Source: Sunxiuqinia dokdonensis (GTDB taxonomy: Bacteria; Bacteroidota; Bacteroidia; Bacteroidales; Prolixibacteraceae). From it: 59,366 nt of DNA. The notes beneath the pieces were generated by a model. It was given only the letters and a program-made list of their open reading frames with translations. It did not search any database and was not told where the DNA came from. Positions within the stretch are counted from its first letter, which is position 1, and each line of letters starts with the position of its first letter. Location of the stretch: assembly GCF_001270965.1 (NCBI RefSeq), contig NZ_LGIA01000022.1:1-59366 (forward strand). The letters are read 5' to 3'. The translations under genes were made by a program, and so were the position numbers. Positions 8,363 through 20,896 of this stretch are shown one piece after another.

Positions 8363-10213
8363 ATGTGGACAGATAATGAAACCGACAAAGACTTTCTAAA
8401 TTTTGCTTGCACGGCAGATACGGTTGCTAAGCTTATTATTGAAGCAAAAAACGAACCTGTTTCAATAGGTGTTTCCGGTCAATGGGGTGTTGGTAAATCG
8501 TCTATGATTAAGCTCATAAGAAAATCTTTGAATCCCGAAAAAAATAAGCAGTTTGTATTTGTTGAATTTAACGCATGGCTATATCAGGGATATGACGATG
8601 CAAGAGCGGCTTTAATGGAAGTTATTGCCAATAAATTAACAGATGAGGCTGAAAAAAGGAATCAAGGCATAGAAAAGGCCAAGGATTTTCTCAAAAGGGT
8701 TAATTGGTTAAGAGTTTTAAAAGCAGGTGTAGGGATTGCCACACCTCTAGCGTTTGGGTTACCACCACTAGGAATTATCAGCGAAATTTTAAGTATATCT
8801 AAAAAAATTCAGAGTGGCGAACTTTCACAAAATACACTCGAAGCGTCAGAAAAAACGGCTCAGGAAACATTTGAGAAATTTTCTGGATTTTTAAAACCCA
8901 AAGAAGAAAAAACACCTCCAAAAGAAATTCAAGCAATACGTAATAGTTTTGAAGAAACGTTGAATGAGATCGGTATCACACTTGTAGTTCTTATTGATGA
9001 CCTTGATAGATGCTTACCGGAAACGACAGTTTCAACGTTAGAAGCAATAAGACTTTTCTTGTTTTTAAAGAACACTGCTTTTGTTATTGCCGCAGATGAT
9101 GAGATGATAAAACACGCCGTCAAAAAACATTTTGAGTTAGATGATAAAAAAGACCTTGTTATTAATTATTTTGACAAGCTAATTCAAATTCCATTAAGAG
9201 TTCCTGCGTTGGGAACACAGGAAGTCAGGGCTTATCTAATATTATTATTTGTAGAAGCAAGTGGATTAGAGGACGCCCAAAGAGAAGAAATTCGGGGTCA
9301 AATAATTAAGCAATTATCATTAAGTTGGCAGGGTAAACGGGTTGATAGAGCATTTATAAATGGTCTTGGTATTACTTTACCCCGCTCCCTTTTGCAAAAG
9401 GTTGAAACGGCAGAACTGCTTGCTAATATAATGACAACATCTACAAAGATTAAAGGGAATCCTCGACTTATAAAACGTTTCTTAAACACCTTGTATATCA
9501 GAATGGCTATTTCAGAATCATTAGGGGTCAATGTAGATGAGTCAGTGCTTGTAAAACTATTACTCTTTGAGCGTTGTGGGAATCCCAGTGCTTATTCTGA
9601 ATTGCTGTCAAAAGTAAATGAAAATGTAGAAGGTAAACCTAGCTTTCTGAAACAGTGGGAAGAAGACATTTCAAAAGGGAAAAAAATTGAATTAACCGAA
9701 AATTGGAAAGACGATGAGCATTTTGTCAAAGAATGGTTGGAGCTTTCCCCAACATTATCCGATAGAGACTTAAGAGGCGCTCTTTATGTCAGTCGGGAAC
9801 ATACTCCTTTGATAACACCGGAAGACAGATTGTCTTCTTCTGCAATCGAATTATTGGAAGTATTTATTAATACCCCAGACGTTGCTTCAAGTTTTGCCGA
9901 TAAATTGAAAGCAATTCCTAAATCAGAGCTCAGTATCATTATGGATAGGGTACTAGATAAAGCCAAACAGGAAAAGGAATGGGGTACTCCTAAGATTCTT
10001 GGTTCTTTGATAACAATTTCAAAGATAGATTCAATGCAAGCGCAACGGTTGACGACATTCCTTTCAAATCTAACCCCCTCCCAAATAAGACCTGCTATAA
10101 TCCCTAGAATATCCAATGAAATTTGGGCTAAACCAGTTATGGAACATTGGTTAGAAGTAGATACCTCACAACAAGTAAAGAAAGCTATTAACATCAAAAC
10201 AAGGAAAAAGTAA
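8363..10213 (+). CDS. qatA: QatA, KAP-family P-loop NTPase of the QatABCD anti-phage system
   Basis: ATPase subunit of the Qat defence system. Of its 616 residues, the KAP domain shows Walker A GQWGVGKS at 39-46 and Walker B LVVLIDDLDR at 207-216. Between them is a long insert with a hydrophobic stretch at about 118-140, as KAP proteins usually have (membrane association is possible). The last codon's stop overlaps the first base of qatB (TAATG). Assignment rests on the KAP fold plus the conserved order of the three following genes, which is the established QatABCD arrangement. What it senses in phage-infected cells is not known to me. Confidence 0.93.
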   Translation: MWTDNETDKDFLNFACTADTVAKLIIEAKNEPVSIGVSGQWGVGKSSMIKLIRKSLNPEKNKQFVFVEFNAWLYQGYDDARAALMEVIANKLTDEAEKRNQGIEKAKDFLKRVNWLRVLKAGVGIATPLAFGLPPLGIISEILSISKKIQSGELSQNTLEASEKTAQETFEKFSGFLKPKEEKTPPKEIQAIRNSFEETLNEIGITLVVLIDDLDRCLPETTVSTLEAIRLFLFLKNTAFVIAADDEMIKHAVKKHFELDDKKDLVINYFDKLIQIPLRVPALGTQEVRAYLILLFVEASGLEDAQREEIRGQIIKQLSLSWQGKRVDRAFINGLGITLPRSLLQKVETAELLANIMTTSTKIKGNPRLIKRFLNTLYIRMAISESLGVNVDESVLVKLLLFERCGNPSAYSELLSKVNENVEGKPSFLKQWEEDISKGKKIELTENWKDDEHFVKEWLELSPTLSDRDLRGALYVSREHTPLITPEDRLSSSAIELLEVFINTPDVASSFADKLKAIPKSELSIIMDRVLDKAKQEKEWGTPKILGSLITISKIDSMQAQRLTTFLSNLTPSQIRPAIIPRISNEIWAKPVMEHWLEVDTSQQVKKAINIKTRKK

Positions 10214-11046
10214 TGGGAACATCTCAATCAAGCAAGGGGCCCAAAGGAAAAGTGCCTTTAGTACCACCTTGGGCGGAAGATAGTAACATTAAGACGCCGA
10301 CACAGTCAGATGGCAGGGATTCTGGAGACAATGGTGATGGACCATCCAGTCCCAAAGATATCCCTCTTGCCCCAGCAGGTAGATTCAGAGCTGCGCGGAC
10401 AAATATTAATAATTTTGCTAAGCACGGTGACAAAGAAAAACTAAGGAAAGGAATTGGCCATTACATTAGAACAGGATATGGTGGCTCAAAAACAGCAACA
10501 AAAAGACTGAGTAGAACGGTAGATACTGCCGGTGTCCTTTTTGATTTTCTTTCCTCGATTTCAACAGGGCGAACAAGTTCAGGTCAGCCCTTCCAAGAAA
10601 TAGATATTCAGGCATTTCAAGGGAAAAATGAGAATGAAATCACAGATGCAATTATTAATGCCGTTCGTCCTATTGACGGAGACCTCGACTCCGAAGTAAG
10701 CCAAAATTCTATAAAAAATGCTTTCGCTGAACTTTTAGAAAGAGAAGAAGATACTGACTTATTAAATTTAACGGACGACCAACGATTATTTGTTGTCGAG
10801 AAATTCGTAAGCAACGATGTATTTGCCCGATTTGAATTAGACTTAGGCAGAAATATTCTTGATAATGCTCCGACCAGTGTTGCAGCAACACGCCTTCAAG
10901 AAGCCAAAGACTATATCCGTGAGGCAGTTTCTGCAAAATACCAGAAAAAGATAACTAAAGATACTATAACACCTTCTTCCATTAGGAAACTCATACAGGA
11001 TGTATTATTAGAAGCATTTGAAATTTTTGAAAGCGATGCACTATGA
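10213..11046 (+). CDS. qatB: QatB, Qat anti-phage system protein
   Basis: A 277-residue protein with the typical QatB opening MGTSQSSKGP, followed by a low-complexity Pro/Ser/Asp linker (about 15-60) and a helical body (about 60-277). QatB has no catalytic motif I can recognise; in the family it is the partner found only in Qat operons. It overlaps qatA by one base and qatC by four (ATGA), indicating tight co-translation. Confidence 0.9.
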   Translation: MGTSQSSKGPKGKVPLVPPWAEDSNIKTPTQSDGRDSGDNGDGPSSPKDIPLAPAGRFRAARTNINNFAKHGDKEKLRKGIGHYIRTGYGGSKTATKRLSRTVDTAGVLFDFLSSISTGRTSSGQPFQEIDIQAFQGKNENEITDAIINAVRPIDGDLDSEVSQNSIKNAFAELLEREEDTDLLNLTDDQRLFVVEKFVSNDVFARFELDLGRNILDNAPTSVAATRLQEAKDYIREAVSAKYQKKITKDTITPSSIRKLIQDVLLEAFEIFESDAL

Positions 11047-12326
11047 AAATATATTGTACTCCACAAAAAGGTAGTGAAAATAACTACAACCAAGATTTAA
11101 AAGTAGTCTTATTTGGGAAAGCAGATAATCGTGCTGAAGGTTACATTGGGGAACAAATTTGGCAAAAGGTCATAGCCGAAAAAATTAATCCGTCCTCAAA
11201 GGCGTGGGATTTATTGTCAATAGCCTTGTCTGTTATTTCGGCTGATTATGCCGGTCATAGAAAAAAGAGTCATGACGGTTGGACTAGAGAATTTGAAATG
11301 GTCGTAGCTGTAATCGATAAGGACTTTTGGAATGGTCAGGCTTTCTTACTGTCAAAGCTTTTAGGCTTTCTTACCTCTGACAGGTGGCATTTTACTTTCG
11401 TGGATGGTGGATTTCAACCGAAAGCTCCTAAGTCAAGTGAATTTAAAGTCATTGAGAATGATTGTGTAGTATTATTATCCGGCGGATTAGATAGCCTTAT
11501 TGGAATAATTGATTTGGTTGCCCAGGAGCATAATCCTGTTGCCGTTAGTCAATTAGTACCCGGAGATGCTGAAAAGCAAAGAGACTTTGCAAAAATATTC
11601 AATCCAAACGTTCCACACATTCAATTTAATCATAACAAAAAGTTTCCAGACAGCGAGACGCCTTCATCACAAAGGGCTAGGTCAATTATCTTCTTAGCCT
11701 ATGGCATTTTGATTGCGACTTGTCTGAAAAATTACAAAGAAAGAAAAACCGTAACACTCTATATGTGCGAGAATGGATACATATCTCTTAACCCGCCACT
11801 GACAGGTATGCGTATTGGCAGTTTAAGTACTAGAACAACGCACCCGATTTATTTATTAATGTTTCAAGAACTGATAAGCAATGCCGGATTGAATGTTACC
11901 ATTGAGAATCCTTATAAGGATAAAACCAAAGGACAGATGCTTATAAATTGTAAAAACCAAGCATTAATAAAACAATATGCACATAAGTCTACGAGTTGCG
12001 GGCGTTTCAAAAGACATGGGCATAAGCATTGTGGGCGTTGTGTCCCCTGTCTTGTAAGACGTGCTGCATTTAAAGCTTGGAGAGAAATTGACCAAACAAA
12101 TTATATCTATGATGATTTGTCTATTGACACCCCAAACTATGCTCAATACGACGATGTTAAATCAATTGCAATCGCGATAAAAGAGGTTGAGAATAATGGG
12201 CTTGATAAATGGCTCGGAGCGCAATTAAATTCAGCTATACTGGGTGACACTTCAACTTATAAAAAGACTATTCAGATTGGGGTGGCTGAACTTAAAAAGT
12301 TTCTTCAAGGTTATAACATTGTATGA
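11043..12326 (+). CDS. qatC: QatC, QueC-like PP-loop ATPase of the Qat system
   Basis: A 427-residue protein related to QueC, the 7-cyano-7-deazaguanine synthase of queuosine biosynthesis. The PP-loop SGGLDS at 146-151 binds ATP, and a zinc-site cysteine cluster C319, C330, C333, C336 is intact, as in QueC. It therefore probably modifies a nucleobase or protein in the defence reaction, but the Qat substrate is not something the sequence shows. Overlaps qatB and qatD by four bases each. Confidence 0.93.
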   Translation: MKIYCTPQKGSENNYNQDLKVVLFGKADNRAEGYIGEQIWQKVIAEKINPSSKAWDLLSIALSVISADYAGHRKKSHDGWTREFEMVVAVIDKDFWNGQAFLLSKLLGFLTSDRWHFTFVDGGFQPKAPKSSEFKVIENDCVVLLSGGLDSLIGIIDLVAQEHNPVAVSQLVPGDAEKQRDFAKIFNPNVPHIQFNHNKKFPDSETPSSQRARSIIFLAYGILIATCLKNYKERKTVTLYMCENGYISLNPPLTGMRIGSLSTRTTHPIYLLMFQELISNAGLNVTIENPYKDKTKGQMLINCKNQALIKQYAHKSTSCGRFKRHGHKHCGRCVPCLVRRAAFKAWREIDQTNYIYDDLSIDTPNYAQYDDVKSIAIAIKEVENNGLDKWLGAQLNSAILGDTSTYKKTIQIGVAELKKFLQGYNIV

Positions 12327-13054
12327 TAGATTTTCATTGTCACCTTGACCTTTTCCCTGACCCCAAAAGTATAGCAGAAGAATGCGGGGCACGAGATCTG
12401 TATGTATTGGCTGTTACAACAACGCCAAGTGCATGGGTTAAATCAAACCAATTAAGCACAAATAATAAACGTATAAAAACAGCACTCGGCTTGCATCCCC
12501 AATTAGCGTTTGAAAGAGAGGAAGAACTTTCTCTTTTTGATAACCTTCTTCCAAAGGTTAGATATGTTGGCGAGATTGGTCTGGATGGTTCTCGCGACTT
12601 TATAAAAACATGGGATGCCCAAATTCGTGTTTTTTATCACATTCTCAATTCCTGTCAAAATAGTGGTGGAAAAATATTGTCAATACATAGCCGCAAGGCT
12701 GAAAAAAAAGTGATTGACTTGTTATACAATTTTCCTAAAGCAGGTATTCCTATTTTGCATTGGTATTCTGGCAGTCTTGCTGAATTAAAACGCGCTATTG
12801 ATATAGGATGCTGGTTTAGTATTAATCCAGCAATGGTTAAAAGTAAATCTGGGACTCGAATTATTCAGGAAATTCCCAAAAGCAAAATTGTTTCTGAAAC
12901 CGATTCTCCATTTACCGGGGAATACGATAATCCATACAAACCATGGGATGTAGAATTGGTATATATTGGATTGTCAAAAATTTGGGGTATGCCTTTAAAT
13001 GATACAAAGAAATTAATTTGGAATAATTGCAAGAACTTGCTTAATCCCAAGTAA
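12323..13054 (+). CDS. qatD: QatD, TatD-like metal-dependent hydrolase of the Qat system
   Basis: A 243-residue TIM-barrel hydrolase of the TatD DNase family. It opens with the metal-binding HxH motif (H5, H7 in MIDFHCHLD), has VGEIGLDG near residue 75-85, HSRKA near 120-125 and the late ETDSPF motif. It ends the Qat operon and is followed within 40 bp by the convergent Fic gene. In other Qat systems all four genes are needed for protection. Confidence 0.93.
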   Translation: MIDFHCHLDLFPDPKSIAEECGARDLYVLAVTTTPSAWVKSNQLSTNNKRIKTALGLHPQLAFEREEELSLFDNLLPKVRYVGEIGLDGSRDFIKTWDAQIRVFYHILNSCQNSGGKILSIHSRKAEKKVIDLLYNFPKAGIPILHWYSGSLAELKRAIDIGCWFSINPAMVKSKSGTRIIQEIPKSKIVSETDSPFTGEYDNPYKPWDVELVYIGLSKIWGMPLNDTKKLIWNNCKNLLNPK

Positions 13055-13090
13055 TCAATTTATAAAAAGCCCACTAATAAAAAGTACTTG

Positions 13091-14626
13091 CTATAAACTA
13101 TCTCTTTTCTCAACCAGTCCCCCCAGAAACCTTGCAAAGTCACAAATATCGCCGTCAACGCTGGCGCGTTCCAGTGCGGCCATGTAGGCATCCCTTTGCC
13201 CGACCGGAATAACCGTCCATGAATACCCGCCCGAAGCCAACATGGTATTAAACAGAAAACGCCCGATGCGTCCGTTACCATCCATATAGGGGTGGATATA
13301 GACAAAGATAAAATGCCCCAGCACTGCCCGGACACCTGCATTGTCTTCATTGCGTAATAATTCAAACAGTGTGGGAATGGCCTCGCGCACCGCTTCGGCA
13401 CTAAGCGGCGTATGCATTGACCCTTTGATATATACCTGACTGTTCCGGTATCCGGCAAGGTCGGATGGTTTTAATATTCCGGAAACAACACTGGGGGCGA
13501 ATAATTCCCGGTACCAGTCTGAATGATCGGTATCGGTCACCTCTCCTTCATTTTTCCCGGCCAGGATTTTCTTTATACTTTCCTTTACCGCCTGGAACGC
13601 CTGATAATATCCCCGTGCGGCCATGGCATTACGCGCCTCTCTGTCTGCCTCGTTCCCATCAGGGTTCCAGTTGCCATCTCTTACCCGTTCAATCAGTTCG
13701 GCCGTTACGCGATACCCCTCAATGGACAAGGAATGATAGGCATCTTCGGCGTAATGTTCTTCGACCGCTTTCATATAAGCTTTAATATCTGTGGGGATTG
13801 CACTGGCTTTGGGGAAATTTTCAATCACAACACCGCGCATCTGGTGCCACATCAGCTTTATGCGGCTGACATACGGCGAATTCTCCCGAACTGTGAGAAT
13901 ATGTTCCGGCAGTTTTTCCGAAAAAGGGTCTTCCTCCCGAACATCATATCCGGCGGATTTCATGGTTTTAAGGATATTGTCAGCGATCCTGGCATTTCCA
14001 ATATTACGGAAAGCTCCGGCCAACCTTCCGGCAATGACACTATGCCCACCATCCAACAGCTTTGCCAACAATACCGAAGCATCCTTGACCATCGCAAGAC
14101 ACGCTCTTGCATCAATGGTATAACGGGTAAAGAAATCTGCGTTAACAGCAATCAATCCGGCTTCAAGAGAATAAACCTGGAGCCCATTTAAATTAACTTT
14201 GGAATCATTAGCTGGAATATTAAGTTTGTAGTCAAAAATAGAAGTTCCATGCAATAGCTGTACGATATTGTTATTTGCTTTTGGTGAACGAACAAGAAGC
14301 TGTTTCGGGATAATTCTGTTTCCACTATGAAGTAATAACGACTGATCGGGAGAAAGACACCAGACCTCTCCAAAACGCTCATTAAGGTACATAGAGGCAA
14401 AATCCCAGAATGACATATACCAGGACGTAGTATCGCCATCACGTTCTTCAGGACGGGTTGAAATGTACCATCCCTTGATAACGTCTTTTATGAAGCCGTT
14501 ACGTTTTAAAAGTTGCTTATGCGACGTTTTAAGATCAGATGCCTTGATAACAGCAATGTCTCTATCTTTCTGTAGTTTCTGAAGTTCAGAAAGAGCTTGC
14601 GCCAATTTTTCAGATGGTGTTGCCAT
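13091..14626 (-). CDS. fic: Fic-domain protein (AMPylase), class II with internal inhibitory helix
   Basis: A 511-residue protein. The C-terminal Fic domain has the active-site loop HPYMDGNGR at 445-453, with catalytic H445 and the phosphate-binding GNGR. An inhibitory motif (S/T)xxxE(G/N) is present before it as SLSIEG at 299-304, so activity is likely held off by E303. The N-terminal part (about 1-200) resembles the AbiEi-like/winged-helix N-domain seen in some abortive-infection-type Fic proteins (inference). Fic enzymes usually transfer AMP from ATP to a hydroxyl of a target protein; the target here is unknown. It lies between Qat and the repeat-rich promoter region 14650-14775, consistent with a defence or toxin role. 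Confidence 0.9.
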   Translation of the reverse strand: MATPSEKLAQALSELQKLQKDRDIAVIKASDLKTSHKQLLKRNGFIKDVIKGWYISTRPEERDGDTTSWYMSFWDFASMYLNERFGEVWCLSPDQSLLLHSGNRIIPKQLLVRSPKANNNIVQLLHGTSIFDYKLNIPANDSKVNLNGLQVYSLEAGLIAVNADFFTRYTIDARACLAMVKDASVLLAKLLDGGHSVIAGRLAGAFRNIGNARIADNILKTMKSAGYDVREEDPFSEKLPEHILTVRENSPYVSRIKLMWHQMRGVVIENFPKASAIPTDIKAYMKAVEEHYAEDAYHSLSIEGYRVTAELIERVRDGNWNPDGNEADREARNAMAARGYYQAFQAVKESIKKILAGKNEGEVTDTDHSDWYRELFAPSVVSGILKPSDLAGYRNSQVYIKGSMHTPLSAEAVREAIPTLFELLRNEDNAGVRAVLGHFIFVYIHPYMDGNGRIGRFLFNTMLASGGYSWTVIPVGQRDAYMAALERASVDGDICDFARFLGGLVEKRDSL

Positions 14627-14649
14627 GATAATGTTTCGTTATTTTTGCA

Positions 14650-14775
14650 GGATAATCACAAGTACTATCCGGATTATATTTGGTATATTTACTTGCATCA
14701 TTTTTAGTATATGCAAATGTAGCATTTTTAGTTTATGTTCTCGTGTTATTTTTAGTGTATTCTGCGTGATTATCC
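14650..14775. promoter_or_regulatory. Fic upstream region: four 15-bp repeats at 24-bp period inside a 10-bp inverted repeat
   Basis: Repeat copies at 14675-14689, 14699-14713, 14723-14737 and 14747-14761 share the consensus YATTTTTAGTNTATK. The last three differ from each other at only a few positions and the first matches at 11 of 15. GGATAATCAC at 14650-14659 and GTGATTATCC at 14766-14775 form a perfect inverted repeat around the set. On the minus strand TACATTTG (14721-14714), a perfect -7 box, sits exactly between copies two and three, so a protein bound to the repeats would control fic transcription. Confidence 0.7.
14714..14721 (-). promoter_or_regulatory. fic promoter, -7 box
   Basis: TACATTTG on the minus strand fits TAnnTTTG. 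No TTTG lies 19 bp upstream, so the -33 half is weak or replaced by activator binding at the 24-bp repeats. Confidence 0.5.
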
Positions 14776-14885
14776 CTGATATCTTTTTCCAACGATATCC
14801 TCTCCGTTTCAATAACACTTCATTGAAAGCGTAAGTTCCCTTTTAAAAATTAAGCTTCAATAATAGTTCAAATTGGATTATTTTG

Positions 14886-15083
14886 TATATTTGTACGTAA
14901 CCAACTCATCTCAAATTGATTGAAAACGGATTAAATTTCAGGTGAGTTAAACGGTGAGTTCTTTCTGGAAGCATTCGGATATCTTTCTGATAATAAAATA
15001 TTTACAGGATGCAAGACAAATCCTGGTATCCCGACAGATTAAAAATCAAGGAGTTAGATCAGAATCTAGCTCCTTCTTTTTTT
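14886..15083 (+). ncRNA. Candidate structured small RNA (about 180 nt)
   Basis: No protein gene occupies this stretch, yet it has the parts of a transcription unit. TATATTTG at 14886-14893 fits the -7 box. Hairpin one pairs AACTCATCT (14903-14911) with AGGTGAGTT (14940-14948), with an inner AAATT/AATTT stem. A second GGTGAGTT at 14953-14960 can compete for the same strand. Hairpin two pairs CAGGAT (15005-15010) with ATCCTG (15020-15025). A terminator follows at 15049-15083. A -33 element is not visible. It could be a trans-acting RNA or the leftover leader of a lost gene. Confidence 0.5.
15049..15083 (+). terminator. Rho-independent terminator of the candidate small RNA
   Basis: AGGAG-T-TAGAT pairs with ATCTA-G-CTCCT around a CAGA loop, followed by TCTTTTTTT. 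Confidence 0.75.
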
Positions 15084-15237
15084 AGCTCGCGTACAACAAG
15101 ATGAGAGTCCTCCAGAAGGATGACGTTTAATGTCGTGGGTATGGTATTGACTCCAAGTGCTACTTTGATTTCCAAAAAAGGAAATAGCTTTCAGTCTGAT
15201 ACCACAAGGATATTGGAGCCGTCGGATTTGAAAATAA

Positions 15238-15277
15238 AAAAGGGATGTCGTCAACTTACTGTGACAACATCCCTTTT
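15238..15277 (-). terminator. Terminator of the beta-galactosidase gene
   Basis: A 16-bp stem (one wobble pair) at 15238-15253 and 15262-15277 with an 8-nt loop; on the minus strand it is followed by a T-rich run. It lies 57 bp after the stop codon of the GH2 gene. Confidence 0.8.
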
Positions 15278-15334
15278 CTATTGATTCCGAAGGAATAGCT
15301 CTTCGGACATGTGATAGAGCCAGGAAAGTCTGGT

Positions 15335-19147
<3,813 letters not shown>

Positions 19148-19165
19148 TCAATTTTTTTCATTCAC

Positions 19166-19196
19166 CAAAAATAGGAAAAACAAGGTTGAAAGCAAG
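19166..19196 (-). promoter_or_regulatory. Promoter of the GH2 beta-galactosidase
   Basis: On the minus strand CTTG, then 19 nt, then TATTTTTG fits the Bacteroidota TTTG-N19-TAnnTTTG promoter. The start codon follows about 37 nt after the -7 box. Confidence 0.7.
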
Positions 19197-20245
19197 TTGT
19201 AAACCAAGTCTATCCTCATGAAAAGGATTTGACCAATTGGCCGGAAGATTCCGGGGCCAGTTTCGAAAGTTAACCCTCCCTGCTGCGACTTGGTCGCGTT
19301 TTTTCCTCCCTGAGACTCAACTATCCTTTATACACATAATATGATAGGTCATAACAACTACTAAATTTATAGACTTCCCCGAGAAAAAAGGGGTTACCCT
19401 GAAAGGGTTAAATATCAATAGCCCCGGGTGGAGTGAAACGGAACCCAGGGTTAAAATGCGCGACATCAAACAAGGCGCAATCACTCGGTATTTGAATGCT
19501 CCCAGCCGGCATGCGCCGCATCACAAAGCGTTTGTTTTATTGCCAATACTTCCTTGTCCTTATGCCAGACGGGCACATCCTTTTCCAGTCGATGAAAAGG
19601 ATGCAAAAATCTAGTCAAAGTGACCCTTCTCCCCGCCTCAGGATTTTTGCTTTCCGGCGCACAACCCTGAATACCCACCAAAAATCCTTCCCGCCTACGC
19701 CGGCCCGGGCGACTTTGACGGCCCGCGCTGCATTCGCCTGATGGCGAAGTGGGGGACTTAAGGATCGAAACTTCTTCCTTGGGCCCTGTCGTCTGGTTCT
19801 TTCATAAAAGTCCAGATCAAGTGAGGATTAATACGCATAGAGTTGTGAATAAAGGGTAGGAGACTCAGGGAGGGCCTGGGTGGGTCAACGCATAAACGGG
19901 ATTGTCGCGTAGTTCAAAGTGAATCCCCGACTGCAGAAAGCGACATGGCGCAACCGGTCCGGAGATTCCGAAGCCAGTTTGGAATGACGCTTCATCTGCT
20001 GGGGCCGGTCAAACCGACAGACAGTTTCGGGCAAAGTGAAATCCGCTCCAAAGTCCACCTGCTCCTATTTGGATTCAATATAAATTACAGGAAGAACACA
20101 GCCGGAATTGCCCAATTTGTTTGCAATCGCGGATAATATGCTCACCAACATATTTTTAGTAAACATTAGTTTGCTTTATTTTATTCTTCGTGAGTTGATA
20201 GGAAAAGTGAACGTTCAGTATTTATCATTAAAAAAAGTAACCGAA
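19197..20245. other. Long stretch without a recognised gene
   Basis: About 1.05 kb, GC-richer than its surroundings from 19400 to 20000. I see palindromes (19394-19410, 19421-19451 and TTCGCC-TGAT-GGCGAA near 19734-19749) but no gene. An open minus-strand frame (19481-19681) has no signal, domain or ribosome site that I recognise. This may be degraded insertion-element or intergenic repeat material. Confidence 0.5.
19394..19451. repeat. REP-like pair of hairpins
   Basis: ACCCTGAAAGGGT (about 19395-19408) and CCCCGGGT-N13-ACCCAGGG (about 19422-19450) form two adjacent hairpins with no T-run. They resemble dispersed palindromic repeats common between Bacteroidota genes. Confidence 0.5.
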
Positions 20246-20887
20246 ATGAATCAAAAACAGAACAAGCACATGCGTATGTACATGGCTACGCAGACGGTGT
20301 TGGACAACCACACCATGCGCTGGAACACCATTCCAATTATGGTGACCGTAAAAAACCAGTTGGATGAACTCATTCAGCGTATTGAAGAAAAGAATGAAGA
20401 AACCGATGCGGCCAGCAAGGGCACCACAGCTCAAAAAGAGACTGTTCGTCGGGGTTTGGCCGAAAAGGCAGCGAGTATTTCCGGCATTTTGCAGGCTTAC
20501 GCTGCTTTTAACGACGATCAGGTGCTGGCTGGTAAGGCAAAGCTCATTAAATCGGACTTGATGACCTGCCGCGAAACCGATGTGGAAGCTGCGGTTCGTC
20601 CGGTTTTAAGCCTGGCCCGCAATCTACTTCCCGAGCTGGCCGATTTTATGCTTACCGAAGCCATGGTGGTGGAAACCGAGACCAGTCTCGACAGTTTTAA
20701 AACCTTGATCGGGCAACCGCGAACCATCCGCAACGAGGCCTTTTCGGCCATGAGCATGCTCGAGGAAATGTTGGATCAGGTGGACCAGTTGCTCAAACAA
20801 AAGATGGATAAGCTGATGATCCGCTTCGAATTTACCGATCAACCGTTTTTTGAAGAATATACCCGTGCCCGGGTGATTGTTGATTGA
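20246..20887 (+). CDS. Helical protein of unknown function (213 aa)
   Basis: I do not recognise a named domain. The product has no signal peptide or membrane segment and appears all-helical: segments near 30-50, 60-95, 120-150 and 160-195 are amphipathic, suggesting a helical bundle. Similar roughly 200-residue helical proteins of unknown role occur in Bacteroidota. The start at ATG 20246 was preferred over an open extension to 20108, because the extension adds a hydrophobic, low-quality stretch and 20246 begins a typical hydrophilic N-terminus (MNQKQNKHMRMYMATQTVLD). The 21-bp repeat array begins 86 bp after its stop codon. Confidence 0.7.
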   Translation: MNQKQNKHMRMYMATQTVLDNHTMRWNTIPIMVTVKNQLDELIQRIEEKNEETDAASKGTTAQKETVRRGLAEKAASISGILQAYAAFNDDQVLAGKAKLIKSDLMTCRETDVEAAVRPVLSLARNLLPELADFMLTEAMVVETETSLDSFKTLIGQPRTIRNEAFSAMSMLEEMLDQVDQLLKQKMDKLMIRFEFTDQPFFEEYTRARVIVD

Positions 20888-20896
20888 AACCGGTAA

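Noticed and set aside
11043-12326. QueC-like gene as part of queuosine or 7-deazaguanine DNA modification (dpd)
   Set aside because: The neighbours are KAP ATPase, QatB and TatD-like genes in overlapping order, which is the Qat arrangement; no QueD/E or dpd genes are present.
13060-13458. An overlapping minus-strand frame inside the end of the fic gene
   Set aside because: It is a shifted shadow of the Fic reading frame, which is itself intact and carries the active-site motifs.
15009-15104. A 31-codon ORF inside the candidate small RNA
   Set aside because: It reads through the terminator hairpin and has no ribosome site or recognisable sequence.
19481-19681. Minus-strand 66-codon frame in the GC-rich gap
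   Set aside because: No domain, start signal or neighbours supporting expression; the gap is otherwise repeat-like.
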